Shown here: positions 11,173 through 23,104 of the stretch, piece by piece
Position numbering within the stretch: position 1 is the first letter of the stretch
How the letters are laid out: each line of letters begins with the position of its first letter
Assembly: GCA_977006965.1 (NCBI GenBank)
Contig: OZ345362.1
Span: forward strand, 2,959,954-3,023,953
Source: Phymatolithon calcareum
Lineage: Eukaryota; Rhodophyta; Florideophyceae; Hapalidiales
Length of the DNA stretch: 64,000 nt
Reading direction: 5' to 3'
The notes under the pieces: generated by a model
Seen by the model: the letters and a program-made list of their open reading frames with translations, nothing else
What the model was told of the DNA's origin: nothing
Database searches by the model: none
Translations under genes and position numbers: made by a program

Positions 11173-11790
11173 TGAAGTGGATCGTATAGAGGAGAAACAG
11201 TATTTTCCATTTTATAAAGAGTTGGCATCTATCTAGAGTTTCTACTATTTTCTATTTTCCTATACCAAATTTTCTGTGTGCCCTTTAACGGAGCTACTCG
11301 TAGAATCCTAACAACGATCACTCCTACTCAATGCTTTTCTTTGCGTCGTTCTTTTTCGTACTTTTTTAAACGATTTTTTTCTTAAATTCTTTCAACACTG
11401 CATTGTCCTTTTTCACCCTATGTGTGATCAAAATATTGTCGAAGCTAAGTCCAGGACATGGTTTGTACGGCAGCGCACGAACAAGATAGGTATCGCAATA
11501 TTCTTCCTTCCGCCCGCAAACACCAACATTTTGAATGTCCATTTTCGTAGTGTTGTCAACGATTTTTCTTCCACCGTCATTCGGACTTTGCATTCTATTC
11601 TTCCACATTTTTTAGTTGGAACCATTGTGAGCGGAACGAGTATGGGGGCCTTTCTAGAGCAGGAGACGATCACCGTAAGTATCGCAATAGCCCGCGCTAG
11701 AGATGCAACAACATTTTGAACGTCCTTTTCGTGCTTTTTTATACGATTTCAGCTCTTTCGTTCTTTGAACCCTGCATTGTTTTCTTTTAA
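11173..11790. other. AT-rich stretch without recognised gene
   Basis: Short frames only. GCAATATTCTTCC near 11495 and repeated TTTTTAAACGATTT / TTTTTATACGATTT segments (about 11365 and 11736) suggest a weak internal duplication of roughly 370 bp. Confidence 0.35.
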
Positions 11791-12590
11791 CCTATATAGT
11801 TTCCGCTGGCTCACATGTCTCCGTTCTTCAAATTTTAGTGGAAAATATGGCGACTGTCTCGCATGGCTCAACAATTTGGACCTTCTGGGAGACCTCTTAA
11901 ATATATCCTTATTTTGGCAGGTGAACGGTGACGCCATTCGAGCCAAAGTTGAAATTTACATATTTTTCCTGGAGCCAACTGAGCCACCTGCGATTTTCGC
12001 CCATGTGCAAGACCCTTTCAGATCGCCTATATTATGAGTTTTTCAAGATTGCAAGTTATCATTAAATTCTGCTTACATCTAAGTCTCTCAGTACTCGATC
12101 CTAGTTTGTACATATTTTTCACCTGTCGGGCCCAGGTGGCCCTTTTCTTCTGTCGCGCCCGTCGATGAGATTCGTATCGTTCTAAAGCACTTTCCGTGCG
12201 CTTTCTTACGGTACCAGCGGCGCAAGTGTGCGTAAACGGGAACATGGTGCTCTAGAAACAAGATTCTACGTTTATGATAGATTCAGAGCAGTAAATATTA
12301 AACACCAATTTGTTGCGCCTAGATCTGAAATCATAGTATATATATATATTTTGGCACGATGCCCGACTTCTGGCGCACCAACTTCCGGTTAACTCATAAA
12401 TACGCGCTTGGTATCAATCTCTTTGTCTCCGTGAGCATTTTACAGGGGTACTAAGTGGTTAACTCTGAGCGAACGGGAAGTTAGTGCGCTGGAAACGATG
12501 CGCCATGCGGAAATGGCCCTAGGGGTGTAACGCGCATGGCCAATGGGATTGGCCATCTGCTGTCGTCACCAACAATAATTTGATCGCAAA
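11791..12590 (+). mobile_element. Structured element, copy A (decayed)
   Basis: It starts with CTATATAGTTTCCGC like copies D and E. Decayed versions of the four word sites are visible at 11808-11822 (GGCTCACATGTCTCC), 11854-11868, 11931-11944 and 11971-11985 (GGAGCCAACTGAGCC). Two stem regions follow, one ending GGGAACATGGTGC near 12250 and one beginning GGCGCACCAACTTCC near 12373. It then runs into the CGCGCATGGCCAATG block near 12530 shared with B, D and E. No protein is encoded. The sites no longer agree with one another, which makes this the oldest-looking copy. Confidence 0.7.
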
Positions 12591-14149
12591 ATAACACGTA
12601 GGTGTCACTTATCTCAAAAATTGTAGGTGGATGTGACTATTTTCCGAAAACAGCATCTCAATGTCAATGATCTAGAAAACGGTTCGACTGTGTCACTAAA
12701 AATTGAAGCATGAGCTAAAAATTAACGATTTTCGGGAACTAACTTTAAAAACTCTATTCATTTGGTTAAAATTTGGCACGGAATAATATACTCCTTGTTG
12801 TCTCCACGTTTCGCAGGCTCCAAGTCTAATGCACAGTGTTTTTTGAATCGGGTATGATACTAAAATAAGGTTTTAGATTTCAAACAGTCTAATTTTGACA
12901 AAGTCAAATGGGAGAAACGGCCTGTGGGCGACCGCTGCAGCATTTCCTCCGGCCTTGTTGCCCAGAAAGTATTTGACGGTGTCCCAGAATTCTGCTGGCG
13001 CACCAACGGTCATGAATCGACATATAGTTGTTCTAAATGACGACGCTCACTTTGGCTTCGCCATTAGCGCCAGTCTTGGAATAGTCAACGCTGGCATTGC
13101 AATGCCCAATTTTTGTACTCTCGCAGCGCTGACTGATAGTAGTGCGCTCATGTGGTCCGCCTAGCGTCGCTATCCTCGCTCATGCCCCCAAACTCGTCAG
13201 AGCGGAGCTTCATAATATATTCACTTGATTTCCACTGATATTTCGAAAAAATTTCCTAATCTCTCAGAGAAGAGCCTAAGGGTGTATTATTGGCTTCCTT
13301 TCTGTGACACAGAAGAGCATTTCTAGGATGAGTGACACTGAGCCATCGTTTCTCTGATTACTGACGTTGACATGATTTTTTCGGGATTAATGACACTGAC
13401 GTGCTTTCTTCGCCTCATCATATGCCTCTTCTCTGCTATCTGCGCATTGTCCGCAGCGCCTTGTGATCTTCTTCCTGTGCCTTCACCTTGGTCCGCTTCT
13501 TATCCGCTATCGCTTTCATAAGTACCTGTCACTAATTGGCGAAATTTTGCTTGACGATCTCGTCCCTTCTAGGAGAATTAAAAAGTTGCTTAGCTGTAGG
13601 AATACCAAAAAAGGGACTTTAAATCTTTTACTTTTCTGGAAAAACTTTAACATTGTAATGTGCACCATACAGCTTGCCGACGGGCGCATCTGACTTAACA
13701 GAAGAGCCTTTCGTCCTTTCTATTATCCATGAAAACGGTACACCGGCCTTCGCGTAGTGCTAGTTTTTCTAGTGAAGGTCTGAGTTCTTGTTTGTGCTTG
13801 TGACCTCAACAACGAGATTTGCCGGGCGAACTGCTGGAAAGGAAATATCTTTTCCGGTTTAAACTGGAGATATACTGACCGAAATATCTGGCACGCGGCG
13901 TGTTTGCTTCCCCGCAGTTAGAATAAATAGGCAATCAGATGCAATGGCAACATAATCCGAGCTATCCTTTTTCGATTTCTCATTGAATAAGGTCAGAAGG
14001 TAGTGCGCAATGAGATCATGCGTCGCATCCATTCTTGTGTGTGCCACGAAAAGACCGTCAGTCGAGTCGTACTTGTCGTTCTGGAAAGATATTTTGAGGT
14101 AGTTCTCGGCAATGCACGGCGTGAGGGGCAGAGGTTCGAAGCCTGTATA
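12591..14149. other. No gene recognised
   Basis: Frames at 12895-13164 (plus) and 13859-14178 (minus, two frames) have some protein-like composition. The minus pair may be one broken frame of about 100 residues. I recognise no family. The rest is AT-rich and shows no structure. Confidence 0.35.
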
Positions 14150-15150
14150 GTGTCCGCTTGCTCATCAGGCGCCGTCATTCAAATTTTAATTGAAAATAGG
14201 TCCACTGGCTCATCAGGCTCACAATTTGGGCCTTATGGGATACCCTTCATACATGACCTCATTTTCGCATGGTGCTGCTGGCGCCTGCTGAGTGACCAAG
14301 ACGGGCAGGTACGATTTTAGACTCTGTGCGATACCATTCCAAGAGGAACATTTTTATTGGTTTCTGACTTTTGCACCTTATCATTAAATTCCGCTTGCAT
14401 CCACGTCTCCCAGTACTTGAGCTTATTTTTAGTTGTTTAATCGAGGGCGGGCGAAATTTGGCGCACAAGCATCAGATCACGCAAAACATACGCGCTTGGT
14501 ACTGTTCGACGCACATTCATGAGCGCTTTCCATCCGTACTAGGCGCGCAACTTTGCGCGAGTGGGAATATTGTGCGCTAGACCACCGGTAATGCTCTAAA
14601 ATAATATTATAAAATAAGATTTATGAATTTATGACAACTTAGCAGTAGTAAAGATTGAGCTCGAATTTATTCCACCTAAATCTGTAATCCTATTATATAA
14701 TGATTTTTATGGCACATTGCCCGACTTTTGGTGCACTTCCAGTTAGAGCACAATTACGTGATTACTACAGATCTGCTTGTTTCTGAGAGCATTTTCCATC
14801 GGTAGCAAGCGCGTAACTCTGCGCGAACAGGAAGTTAGTGCCGCGAAAACCTGAATGACGTTGGAGAGTTGACACGCATGGCCAATGAGAGAGGTCTTTC
14901 GGTTGTTGTCACCAAACAAATTTCTTCTCTCTGAATTGTAGCCCAGGACGAAAAAATACGATGACATACTACCAATTACAGCTGCCAATATGGAATCGAC
15001 GGCTCGTAGTTGCATTACAGCGAAGCAGAAGTGGGGGAGCACGGCAGCATTTTGGCCAAAAGAAACCAAATAGTTTTTTGCCCAAATTCTGCTGTACTCC
15101 CCCAGTAGGTGGTGGAAAAGATATTGTGTTCCATTCGCTAATTTAGTAAT
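14150..15150 (+). mobile_element. Structured element, copy B
   Basis: Word sites are visible at 14160-14173 (GCTCATCAGGCGCC), 14207-14220 (GGCTCATCAGGCTC) and, inverted, 14280-14293 (GGCGCCTGCTGAGT); the fourth is lost. Two palindromic stems follow (about 14460-14580 and 14730-14860), then the CGCATGGCCAATGAG block near 14874. A third hairpin at 15031-15106 starts with GTGGGGGAGCACGGCAGC and ends with CTGCTGTACTCCCCC. The order of parts is the same as in copies D and E. It has no coding capacity. Confidence 0.8.
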
Positions 15151-15930
15151 ACTTCCTATATTCTTACCAGACTTCTGGGTCCAAATACTTCACTCTCCTT
15201 ATAAATGCTCTCAGTTTCTATTTCACCTCTTTAAAAAGAACTACTGAGTCTTCGCTTTTCGATCCATTCAGAGCGCCCCCTCGAAATGACCTCTGTGCGG
15301 GAAACCAGAGCTGCAACCTCACAAAACACCCTATGTGGGAGAACCCAGAAGTCTCAAACTTCCCCAGCAACTTCCAATAGCATCTATACCCGCAAGCCTC
15401 TTTCCCATCTTGTTCACCTGTGGCGTCCAACCCTCCATTTTCTATAAGACTAGCTTCATTCAAATTGTCATTACAACTTGCATTTACAGCAAGCCCTTAC
15501 AGATAGCATTAAAGTCATTACAGTACGGTAGGTTTCGATGCGTACTTACACCATGAAGGATCACAAAGGGCAAACCCTAGAACCGCTGCTTACAGCTTAC
15601 AGGTGCTTTATACTATATCTACAAACACTATCCCCACATCTTCCCTGTCCTCCAAAACAAGTTTGAAACGCATTCTCAGCATGTCCATGTCCTCTGTCTT
15701 ATTCCCCAGGAAGGTCACTACCTTGACTAAAATTTCAAATCGGCCAACTCGACCCAAACAACGGCAAATACTTTCCCCCCATCTTCCACGTTCTCCAAAT
15801 CGTCTTTCGAGTTCATCAACGGCATGTCGATGTCCTCCGTCTTCTTCCCAGGAAGCACACTACCTAGACCGAAATTTTAAACTCCACAAATTCGTCCTAA
15901 ACAACGGCAAACACATTCCCCGTCATAGCG
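15151..15930 (+). repeat. Relic of the subtelomeric unit
   Basis: CTATATTCTTACCAGACTTC near 15156 matches the start of the terminal units at 59641 and 61026, including ACTTCTGGGTCC (about 15170-15181). CGCCCCCTCGAAATGACCTC near 15274, an inverted ACCCAGAAGT at 15344-15353 and ACTACCTTGACTAAAATTTC near 15718 (start of the 144-bp repeat in the terminal units) keep the same order. The copy is strongly diverged. It sits directly before a relic of the recombinase/helicase gene. Confidence 0.75.
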
Positions 15931-15944
15931 GATTGGGTCCTCGG

Positions 15945-16295
15945 GACTCGGTGCTAGGGGGCGAAAGACCTCGTGCCACTCTTGTTCGGTGCAGCGCCAA
16001 GACGCGGAAGCGAGCTTGGGAGAATACCGTTGCGCAATATACACAGTGGGAAGCGCGTCTTCGTTTTTGTTGTGGACGAAGTTATGATCATTCCGACGTT
16101 TAGCAAGAGGAGAGAAATACTTCGAGGTGCGATGAGATCCATTTTGCGGCACCTTGACAAGGAGCCTTCATTTATATTTGAAAGGTTCTTCTAGTTCGTG
16201 CATCCAGTTATCGTTGCGCATGGCGTCATTAAAGAGGAGCCTGTACCTCTACCGGTCGGTTTGGCGGGCGAGCAGCTAGTCGATGATTGAAAATG
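15945..16295 (+). pseudogene. Relic of the recombinase/helicase gene (RxxE region)
   Basis: The frame around 15973-16194 matches the gene at 56034-58976 over the segment containing GRGTE. It keeps PRRGSELGR (RxxEL) where the full gene has GRGTEIGSM, followed by LRN, KRVFVFV, EVMIIPTF, RHLDKEPSF and, after a TAG, VHPVIV with EEPVPLPVG. Similarity stops at about 16290. Only about 115 of roughly 1,500 residues remain. It shows that the family had at least two loci in this region and that RxxE is a conserved feature of it. Confidence 0.85.
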
Positions 16296-16632
16296 GCCCT
16301 TGAAAAACTTCTGATCGCAACATTACAGCTGGTTTCGGGGGTACTCAATGCTCCAGTTCTAATAGCGCGGAATAGTGGTTAGATTCAGATGCGTGACCGT
16401 GGTTCAAGTTTCAAAGTTCATCGAGATCTTAGGCGCTAAAACTCCCCGTGATATGCATACGGAATGAAACTTTCTCAGTAGCCTTTTCGATGCGACTGAC
16501 ATTATTTGATAACCTTAAGTGCAAAGAGCGACGAAGAGCGAGAGCAATTTCCGCCCGGTACGATTCTTTCTCCAGCATCGACGGTAGCAAGAAATGCTCT
16601 CATTGCAGCACTATATCTTGTGCATTTCTGTA

Positions 16633-16993
16633 AACCGGAACTGATGGTACAGTCTACGCAAAACCGAAGACGCGGCCCCACTTCTCAGATGAAGAAGACC
16701 GTATAGTTATATGCGAAGCAGCATCTACGCAGGCATACTGCGCACGTACTAAGATTATGGAGCGTTTCGAGGAGGTAACTCGCTGTCTTAACTCGAGCAA
16801 CGCTTTTCAAGCTGAAATCACTGGCGTGCAAGACTGGGCTCGATTCCGCCGGATTACTTACACATGGGAGTCGAATAAAAATGAACAGATTGGAAACCAT
16901 TTGTCTGAGGAAGACTTTCTCGTTTCCACAATGGTTTCTCGAATGAAGGAAAAGGCTAAGGAGAAGAATCGGAGAGTACGACAGAAAGCATAG
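16633..16993 (+). pseudogene. Myb/SANT-like relic, copy 1
   Basis: The frame is open from after TAA at about 16632 to TAG at 16991-16993. It contains HFSDEEDRIVICEAAS, EEVTRCLNSS and WARFRRIT, and ends in a basic tail (KEKAKEKNRR). The aromatic-plus-acidic start (FSDEED) and the helix pattern resemble Myb/SANT-type DNA-binding domains seen in many transposon-linked proteins. A second copy at 21.8-22.2 kb aligns along the whole length. No ATG precedes the domain, so this copy is broken at its front. The Myb/SANT call is tentative. Confidence 0.5.
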
Positions 16994-17119
16994 AATGGCC
17001 GAATTTCTTACGCATCCTTTTTTACGAGGATAGAAGTAGATCAAAGAATGAAAAGCTCTGAATTATTTCTAGACGACTTACTTAAGAACATTAGTGAGCA
17101 TATTCGAGCTCTTTCCGCA

Positions 17120-17960
17120 TTTTACGGAGTGTGGGGGCCACACCAATTAGAAACGTGAGCTAAATCATTTTTCCTCTGGGGCCACATAATCAAAGTGTGA
17201 CGTACTGGACAAAACATGGATTGTGTGGGTGCCACACTTGGGTACGGAGAGAGTGTGAGCTGGCAGACTAGCGTCGAGAGGTGGAAAGATACAAGTCGCT
17301 GCCAAGTATGTTTGTTCAGATACAAAGCTTGAGCAGAAAGCAGGCAAGATGGAGATAATCGTCGCGACCGCGACGCGCGCGCTCCTCGCCACCGCCGGCG
17401 GAAGAGTGACCGGTTGACACGCTTCCCTCCATTCTTGGTAGACGGCGAGGAGAGATGCGTGCGCATTGGAGAGGATATTAGGAGCGGCAGACGCTTCTTG
17501 TAAGGCGGCGAGGGCATCGGATACACGAGCTACGCTACCTGAAGCGCAGGAGTGTACGGCGCTCCGGCATCTAGCGGCCGCTACTGCATCTCCGGCTCCT
17601 ACCGCGCGCGGCTCGTGCAGGAGGGGTCGGGCTGCCGCTAGATGGATGTGCCGGCAAGGCCGAGTGACGTCCATAGGGAGGTTTCGTCGTGTTGCGTCGC
17701 TACAGAAGGGTCAAATCCCATGACGCTTGAGAGATTCTACTGACGATGATCTCATGCTATGGTCAACGAAAGAGCAATAGAAAATCATCAACTGGCATAC
17801 AGGTCTCATGTGGGGGAGCCACACAGACCACTTCATGGCTCGATGGCACAACGCTCTGTTCCCCGCTCACCAGGAAGGTACTCCCAAATACACTCTGTAG
17901 CTCCCCCACACTAGTCTGAGCCCCCACACACTCCCCACACACACACCTCACTGATTCTTC
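17120..17960 (-). other. GC-rich patch with an Ala-rich minus frame and GTGGGGG/CCCCCAC motifs
   Basis: A minus-strand frame from ATG at 17674 to 17165 codes 169 residues rich in Ala, Ser and Arg with no recognised domain. The patch is much richer in G+C than its surroundings. Its borders carry repeated palindrome-like motifs: GTGTGGGGGCCACACC (17129), GTGTGGGTGCCACAC (17220), GTGGGGGAGCCACAC (17810) and CTCCCCCACAC (17901). The composition shift and motif borders suggest an inserted element; the frame may be a by-product of composition. Confidence 0.35.
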
Positions 17961-18229
17961 TCCTCACGTTCTGCACCTCAGCACACCCCCACTCTCGGTG
18001 ATCTCCTCCAATACTGACAGCTATTGTGATCTGCAATGGGCGCAGAGTCTCTGGTACCAATGATGGAGCTCTACCGTTTAGAATGACACACAGTAGGTCA
18101 AATCTTTTTATCCGTTTGTGCAGGGGTTTTAAACCTTTAATCCTTGACTGAACGAAGGGGAAAAGAATTAGAAAAAAATCTATTTATTTCAAGTATCAAG
18201 GAAGAAGAACAATGCGGAGCACGCAGTTC

Positions 18230-19562
18230 CTATTCTGAAGTTGATGCTGCACTTTCCAGCATTCCCTTGTAGCGTGCGCGCAGTATTTCTTGAAATCTCA
18301 TTTGTAACGGATTGTCTTGCACCTGAAATATGGTGTCTATGGATGTTATGGAGAACATGAGTAAGAAACGTTTGAAAAAAGCTGTCAGGAAAGTGGACGA
18401 ATCAAAAGAACCATCAAGCATCAGTACCCGAGAAACTGCCTGAGCTTGGAGCCAAAAGTCATAAGCCATCATCTCTTCATTCCAAACCCTCATCCTTCCA
18501 GTTTTGTCATTCACCTGGTATATATGTAGGTTGATATTTGATAAGCTCGTAACGCAATAGTCCATCGAGGAATCGTCCGCAGATGAATCGCTCTCGCACA
18601 TCTTGGGCAGTTCTGCGATTTTCAAGGACTCATCCGTCTCCAATATGCAGCTGGTCATACACTTGTCCAATTTTCTATGGCATATTTGAAAGAGCTGCTA
18701 AGTCGGTTAGTCATTCCCATGAGAGAAACAGTTCGCAGAATATAGGCGGGGAATGATTTTCGATGTGCTTTTTGATTGCCAAGATTGACGCCGACATACG
18801 GTAGCCTGCGTATATTTGCAATACCGCGTGACGAGATTTCGTAGTCGGGCGGAAGAGGAAGGTCAGCAAGAAACCAAGCTGTAACATCTCTTACAGCTTC
18901 CGTATTTTCCATTTCTGCGAATGAAACAGTACCCATGAACTCGAGGAAGAGTTCAGAGCTCCTCTTTTGCTCTCGCATTATGTTTCCCAGAAGTTCAGAA
19001 AGAGTCACGGCCTCTGCAGAGAATACTCTTGTGCAAAGCGCTTGAGCTGCAGGCCCATTTTTACTGCATATTTCATTTTCAGTGGTTTCTTCACATGCAA
19101 GGGCCAAACAGAGAAAAAGACCGATTGTACAGACTGGAAGGGCCCACAGCGGAGATGATCCCATCGAAAATATTTGTGCAACGAGCGTCTGGGACTCCTT
19201 ATGAAAATTTGAATCTTCTTCTAGAAAATCAGATTTAACGCACTGATAAATTTTCCTGTCGTGCTTGACGCGAATATCCTTATCGAAGGGGGGGAGACTT
19301 TTGATGTTCTGAGCCACATGCGCAAAGCACTCTACCTTGAGATACTCGTATGACCTTTTTTTGCGATACCAAACGTTGAAGATCTTCTTCCCGGACAATT
19401 CTGTCGAATGACTCTGTGATGTTCATTTAGATTCTCGTCGGATTCCAGTCTTCTGAGATTTTGAAAACCAAGTGAGAAAACGGAGCGGAGAGCAGGCAGG
19501 ACTTGAGGCAATCCGAATTCATTGCAAGATTTCCCCGGATAACGTGCCACCATGGTATTCAT
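18230..19562 (-). pseudogene. Unrecognised minus-strand gene with two frame breaks
   Basis: Three minus frames follow one another: 19562-19332 (starts ATG), 19398-18655 (247 codons) and 18670-18230. Each overlaps the next and none shows a stop-free alternative. Composition is protein-like throughout, with a Cys-rich hydrophobic segment near the middle (about 19100-19160) and acidic stretches in the last piece. Read together they would give roughly 440 residues. Frame steps near 19390 and 18665 point to decay, although very short introns cannot be excluded. I do not recognise the family. Confidence 0.45.
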
Positions 19563-19769
19563 CCTCCGTATTCTTATACATTCCTAGATACTCGCTTCCA
19601 TGTAGGGAAAGAAGAGCTTCTAGTCTCATTTATACTAATGTATAAGGCCGTGAACCCATAGGGGAAGATTGATGATACTCGCATTGTGTACTTTTCAGGA
19701 GCGGGACCTCAAGCAGCTGCCATGCATCAAAATCGCAGCATGCTTCGAAGTAAAGCAATAGAACATTCT

Positions 19770-20900
19770 GGACTCTCTGCTTACATTGACTCTTGGATGC
19801 TGTCCGAGACCGTGGCGGTTTGATCATTAAGTGCAGGGTTTGAAATTGCGTTTATGTAATGCTATCAGGGTGAAGAATAAAAAGCCGGAGGCAAATGCAA
19901 ATCTCATTGAGCACTTTTGAGAAACAGAGTCAAGCCTAGTGTCAAACATCTCAAATCGTCTATTGCGGTTACTGTCATAATTAATATAATCGGATATTTG
20001 ATTGGGTTGCTTGGTCATGAACAGTATTGTTCACTTACTCATTAGAGTCAACTTTGGTGTCATAGACAGTAGAGAACCAGTTTTTAAACTGTTAGACTTC
20101 GGGATGCTGTACCAGACTGTAGTAACCTGATCTTTGAGTGCAGGGTTTGAAATCACGTTCATGCAGGGCAATTAGGATGTAGAGCACAAGTCCGGGAGAA
20201 AAGGGAAATCGCAATTTGCAATTTTGAAAAACAGATACAAATCATGCGTCATATTTGATGTAGAAGACAGTAGATAATCAGTTTTAACTGGTTAGACTTC
20301 TGGAGGATGTGCCAACCAGTAGTGATTTGATCCTTAAGTGCAGGGTTTCAATTTCCGATTATGCGCTGCCATTATGGTGAGAAATACGAGGCAGTAAGCA
20401 AAGGCAAATCCTATTGTGCAACTTGGACAAACAGAGACAATGCTATTGTCAAATATCTGAGAAGTGCCTTTTGTTCCGATTTTCATACATAACATTATAT
20501 GAGATATTATTGTGTCCCAAAATGTTGTCGATGAGAGGTCAATATCTTTCTCTTACTCCTTAGAATCAACTTCGATGGGTCAGACAGTAGAGAGTCAGTG
20601 TCTAGCCATTTAGACTTCGGAATTCTGTACCAGACCGCAGTGATATGGTTCTGGAGTGCAGGGTTTGAAGTTAAGTTTATGCAGTGCTATTGGGATGTAG
20701 AATACATGGCCGGAAACAAAGGCAGATCCCGTTGTGTAATTTGGAAAAACAGAGACAGTGCTGGTATCAAATATCTGAATAATGAGTTTTCCTCGATTGT
20801 CATACTTGTCATACTGCACATACTGGAAGATATTATTGGGTCACAAGGTCGTATGGAGGAGAGATTGTGGCTTTGTAGCCTTATCGGTTGGTCACTTTGT
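19770..20900. repeat. Degenerate tandem repeat, four copies
   Basis: GTGCAGGGTTTGAAAT or close variants recur at about 19832, 20137, 20337 and 20657. Each is followed by a run with TGCAGTGCTATT-like, GGATGTAGAATACA-like and AAACAGAGACA-like segments, and preceded by TACCAGACTGTAGTAACCTG-like sequence. Spacing varies from 200 to 320 bp, so the units carry deletions. There is no coding frame across the copies. Confidence 0.8.
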
Positions 20901-21737
20901 CAAGCTTGAATTGGCTTTGAAACAGCTTCATTTACAGAAGCTCCATTGTGGCATATGACGATGAAAATACGTCATCTGAGATAAACGCCTACAGTAATAG
21001 TTTTAATGCAGCACAGTCTTTCAGATGGGAATAAAAACAGCTCAGAGGGCTTGGGAAATGAAAGAAACCATCTTGATCCAGAGCAGATGAGATTCCAAGC
21101 GCTTCCCCAAAGTGCTGTAAGAGGTAGTAAGGAGGACAGTTCTGTTGATTTTCGTAACTGCTTAAAATAAATAATGGGAGACACCCTTGTCGGCTAAGCC
21201 TGAATTTTTAATTACTACTTTGCAGAAAACGATTCCTAAGAGCAGAGCCACCGTGACGTTTGCAATTTGCTAATGCTCACGTCATCTCGACCAATATGGC
21301 ATATAAAACTCACACATCTATGATAAATTTCCTCGCCAATGCAACCGTTTACATACGAGCTTCACGTGCCCAAGTTCTCCCCTCCTTACAATCCCCTGGT
21401 GCTGTCTTTTTGAAATTCATAGACAATCAGATGATAACTTCTGAGATTCTGCATCTGATTCAAAGTGAGGAGTAGCCTATCTAAACACTTTATGACATAC
21501 GTACTTCTCTCAGGTCCACTGCTGTGTGCTGTAGAAATCATCTTCGTGTGGTAAATACTTTAACTTCTTCTCTGAGCGCACAATAGCACCTACTTTCAAT
21601 GCGGATAGTTGTTTTCCAGGAAATAAACAAACGCTGAATAGAGCCAGCTAAGTCGCATCCAGTTATTAAATATTGGAAATGGTGTTGTGGTACTATTTTG
21701 TACTTGGAACAGTGAAGACTAAGAAAGCAGAGCCCCT
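20901..21737. other. No gene recognised
   Basis: Short frames only; no repeat or hairpin of note seen. Confidence 0.4.
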
Positions 21738-22240
21738 GTGTCATCCGTCTGCAGCTTCACAATGGCAAAGCGTAAATCTTTTTCCCGGCTCTACAACTCA
21801 CCTGACCATCATCTGCACTCTGTAATATGCCTGTGTGCTGTACGTCACGCTAATTTGAAAAGGCGCCCGAACTTTTCATCGCAAGAAGACCGCATTATCG
21901 TGTATGAAACCGCTACCACGAAAGCATACTGTGCACAGATATCGGCAATTGCACATTTTGAGGAAGTAGCTCGCTGTGTAAACTCCAGCAGCGCTTGTCA
22001 AGCTTTACTTAATGGCGTGCAGACACGCGCCCGATTTAGACGTATAGCGAGAAATTGAAATCCGGAGACTACTGCGTTCGTGGAAAAGGACGTTTGTCTT
22101 GGAAGCCATCGGAGCAAAATGATATCATTGCCTACATTGTCAATCGAATGAAGAATATGTCAAGAATGAAGAAGCAAACGGCCCCAGGCACTAACATAAA
22201 CCACAACCGGGCGTGGCTTAAGCAACTCCCTCTGCAGTGA
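21738..22240 (+). pseudogene. Myb/SANT-like relic, copy 2
   Basis: The frame 21738-22058 has an ATG at 21762 followed by a basic start (MAKRKSFSR). Residues further on read FSSQEDRIIVYETA, HFEEVARCVNSS and ARFRRIA, matching copy 1 at 16.63-16.99 kb. After TGA at 22056-22058 the match continues one frame over (22055-22240: EQNDIIAYIVNRMK against copy 1 EEDFLVSTMVSRMK). So this copy keeps its start but has a frameshift before the last third. The two relics probably derive from one dispersed element or gene family. Confidence 0.55.
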
Positions 22241-23104
22241 TAAGGCAAGATCAAGCCGCTACTCCGACACAGAGCAGTTTTAGTTTTACAAATATGTTGT
22301 GCTCAAACTGAATAGATCTCGCGAATTAAAAAGTGCTTCCGGCAGCTCCACTGTGCTACAGATTCCCTATTTCCTCGGAAACCTCACGTGATGCCCATTT
22401 TTAGAATTTTTCCATGTCCTCCGATAACACTGGGGGCGTTGTCCTGCATGCCGTGTTGGCGAAATATTAATCCAAATTCTCTTTTCTCAACTGTAGATTA
22501 GATATGAGAAGAGAAGTACAATGTAAGCCGTACTGAATACTTTCCAGAGGTCGGCGTCACTGTTAAACACAGAGGAGCTCAAAGCATTTGTGGAGGCATT
22601 GGAACCATATCATGTGAAGGAAGTATCATAGACCGGCATAAAAACAGCTCGGAGCTCCTGCGTATTGAATGTGACCTTTCTCATTCACAGCAGATGGCAT
22701 TCCAGGTATCTATGAACAGTGCTGTCTCAATGGGAATACACAAACAGTCAAAAACTGCCTGAGATCGTGCAGGCGTTTCAAAGTTTGGCGATATCTTATG
22801 AGACATTCTATGTTATACGTACTAATACTTGCTTATCAAAGCAGCATAAGTTAAAATAAAGGCATGGCTATTTTTAACTTTTCTCTCTGTACTCGGATTA
22901 ACACTGAGTGTCGATTACATACAACATAGCGAGAGAGAAAATAGGAATATTAAAACTATAGTAACGTCCTGGATTCCGTGTTGGCGAAATATAAATTCAA
23001 ATTTTCTGTTCTCAAATGAAGATTAGCTATGAAACGTACTAAATGCAGAGCTCTACATGAGCGGTAGATACAGATGAGTTTACAGTATCTGAATTTCTCT
23101 CTCA
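22241..23104. repeat. Pair of dispersed repeats ~525 bp apart, otherwise no gene
   Basis: CCGTGTTGGCGAAATATTAA (22452) and CCGTGTTGGCGAAATATAAA (22977) begin two similar stretches of about 80 bp, each continuing with TTCTCAA and GATTAG followed by a tract leading to ACGTACT-like sequence. The stretch between holds no recognised gene. Confidence 0.6.

Noticed and set aside
17165-17674. 169-residue Ala-rich minus-strand protein as a real gene
   Set aside because: It lies in a GC-rich patch where long frames arise by composition, and it shows no domain.
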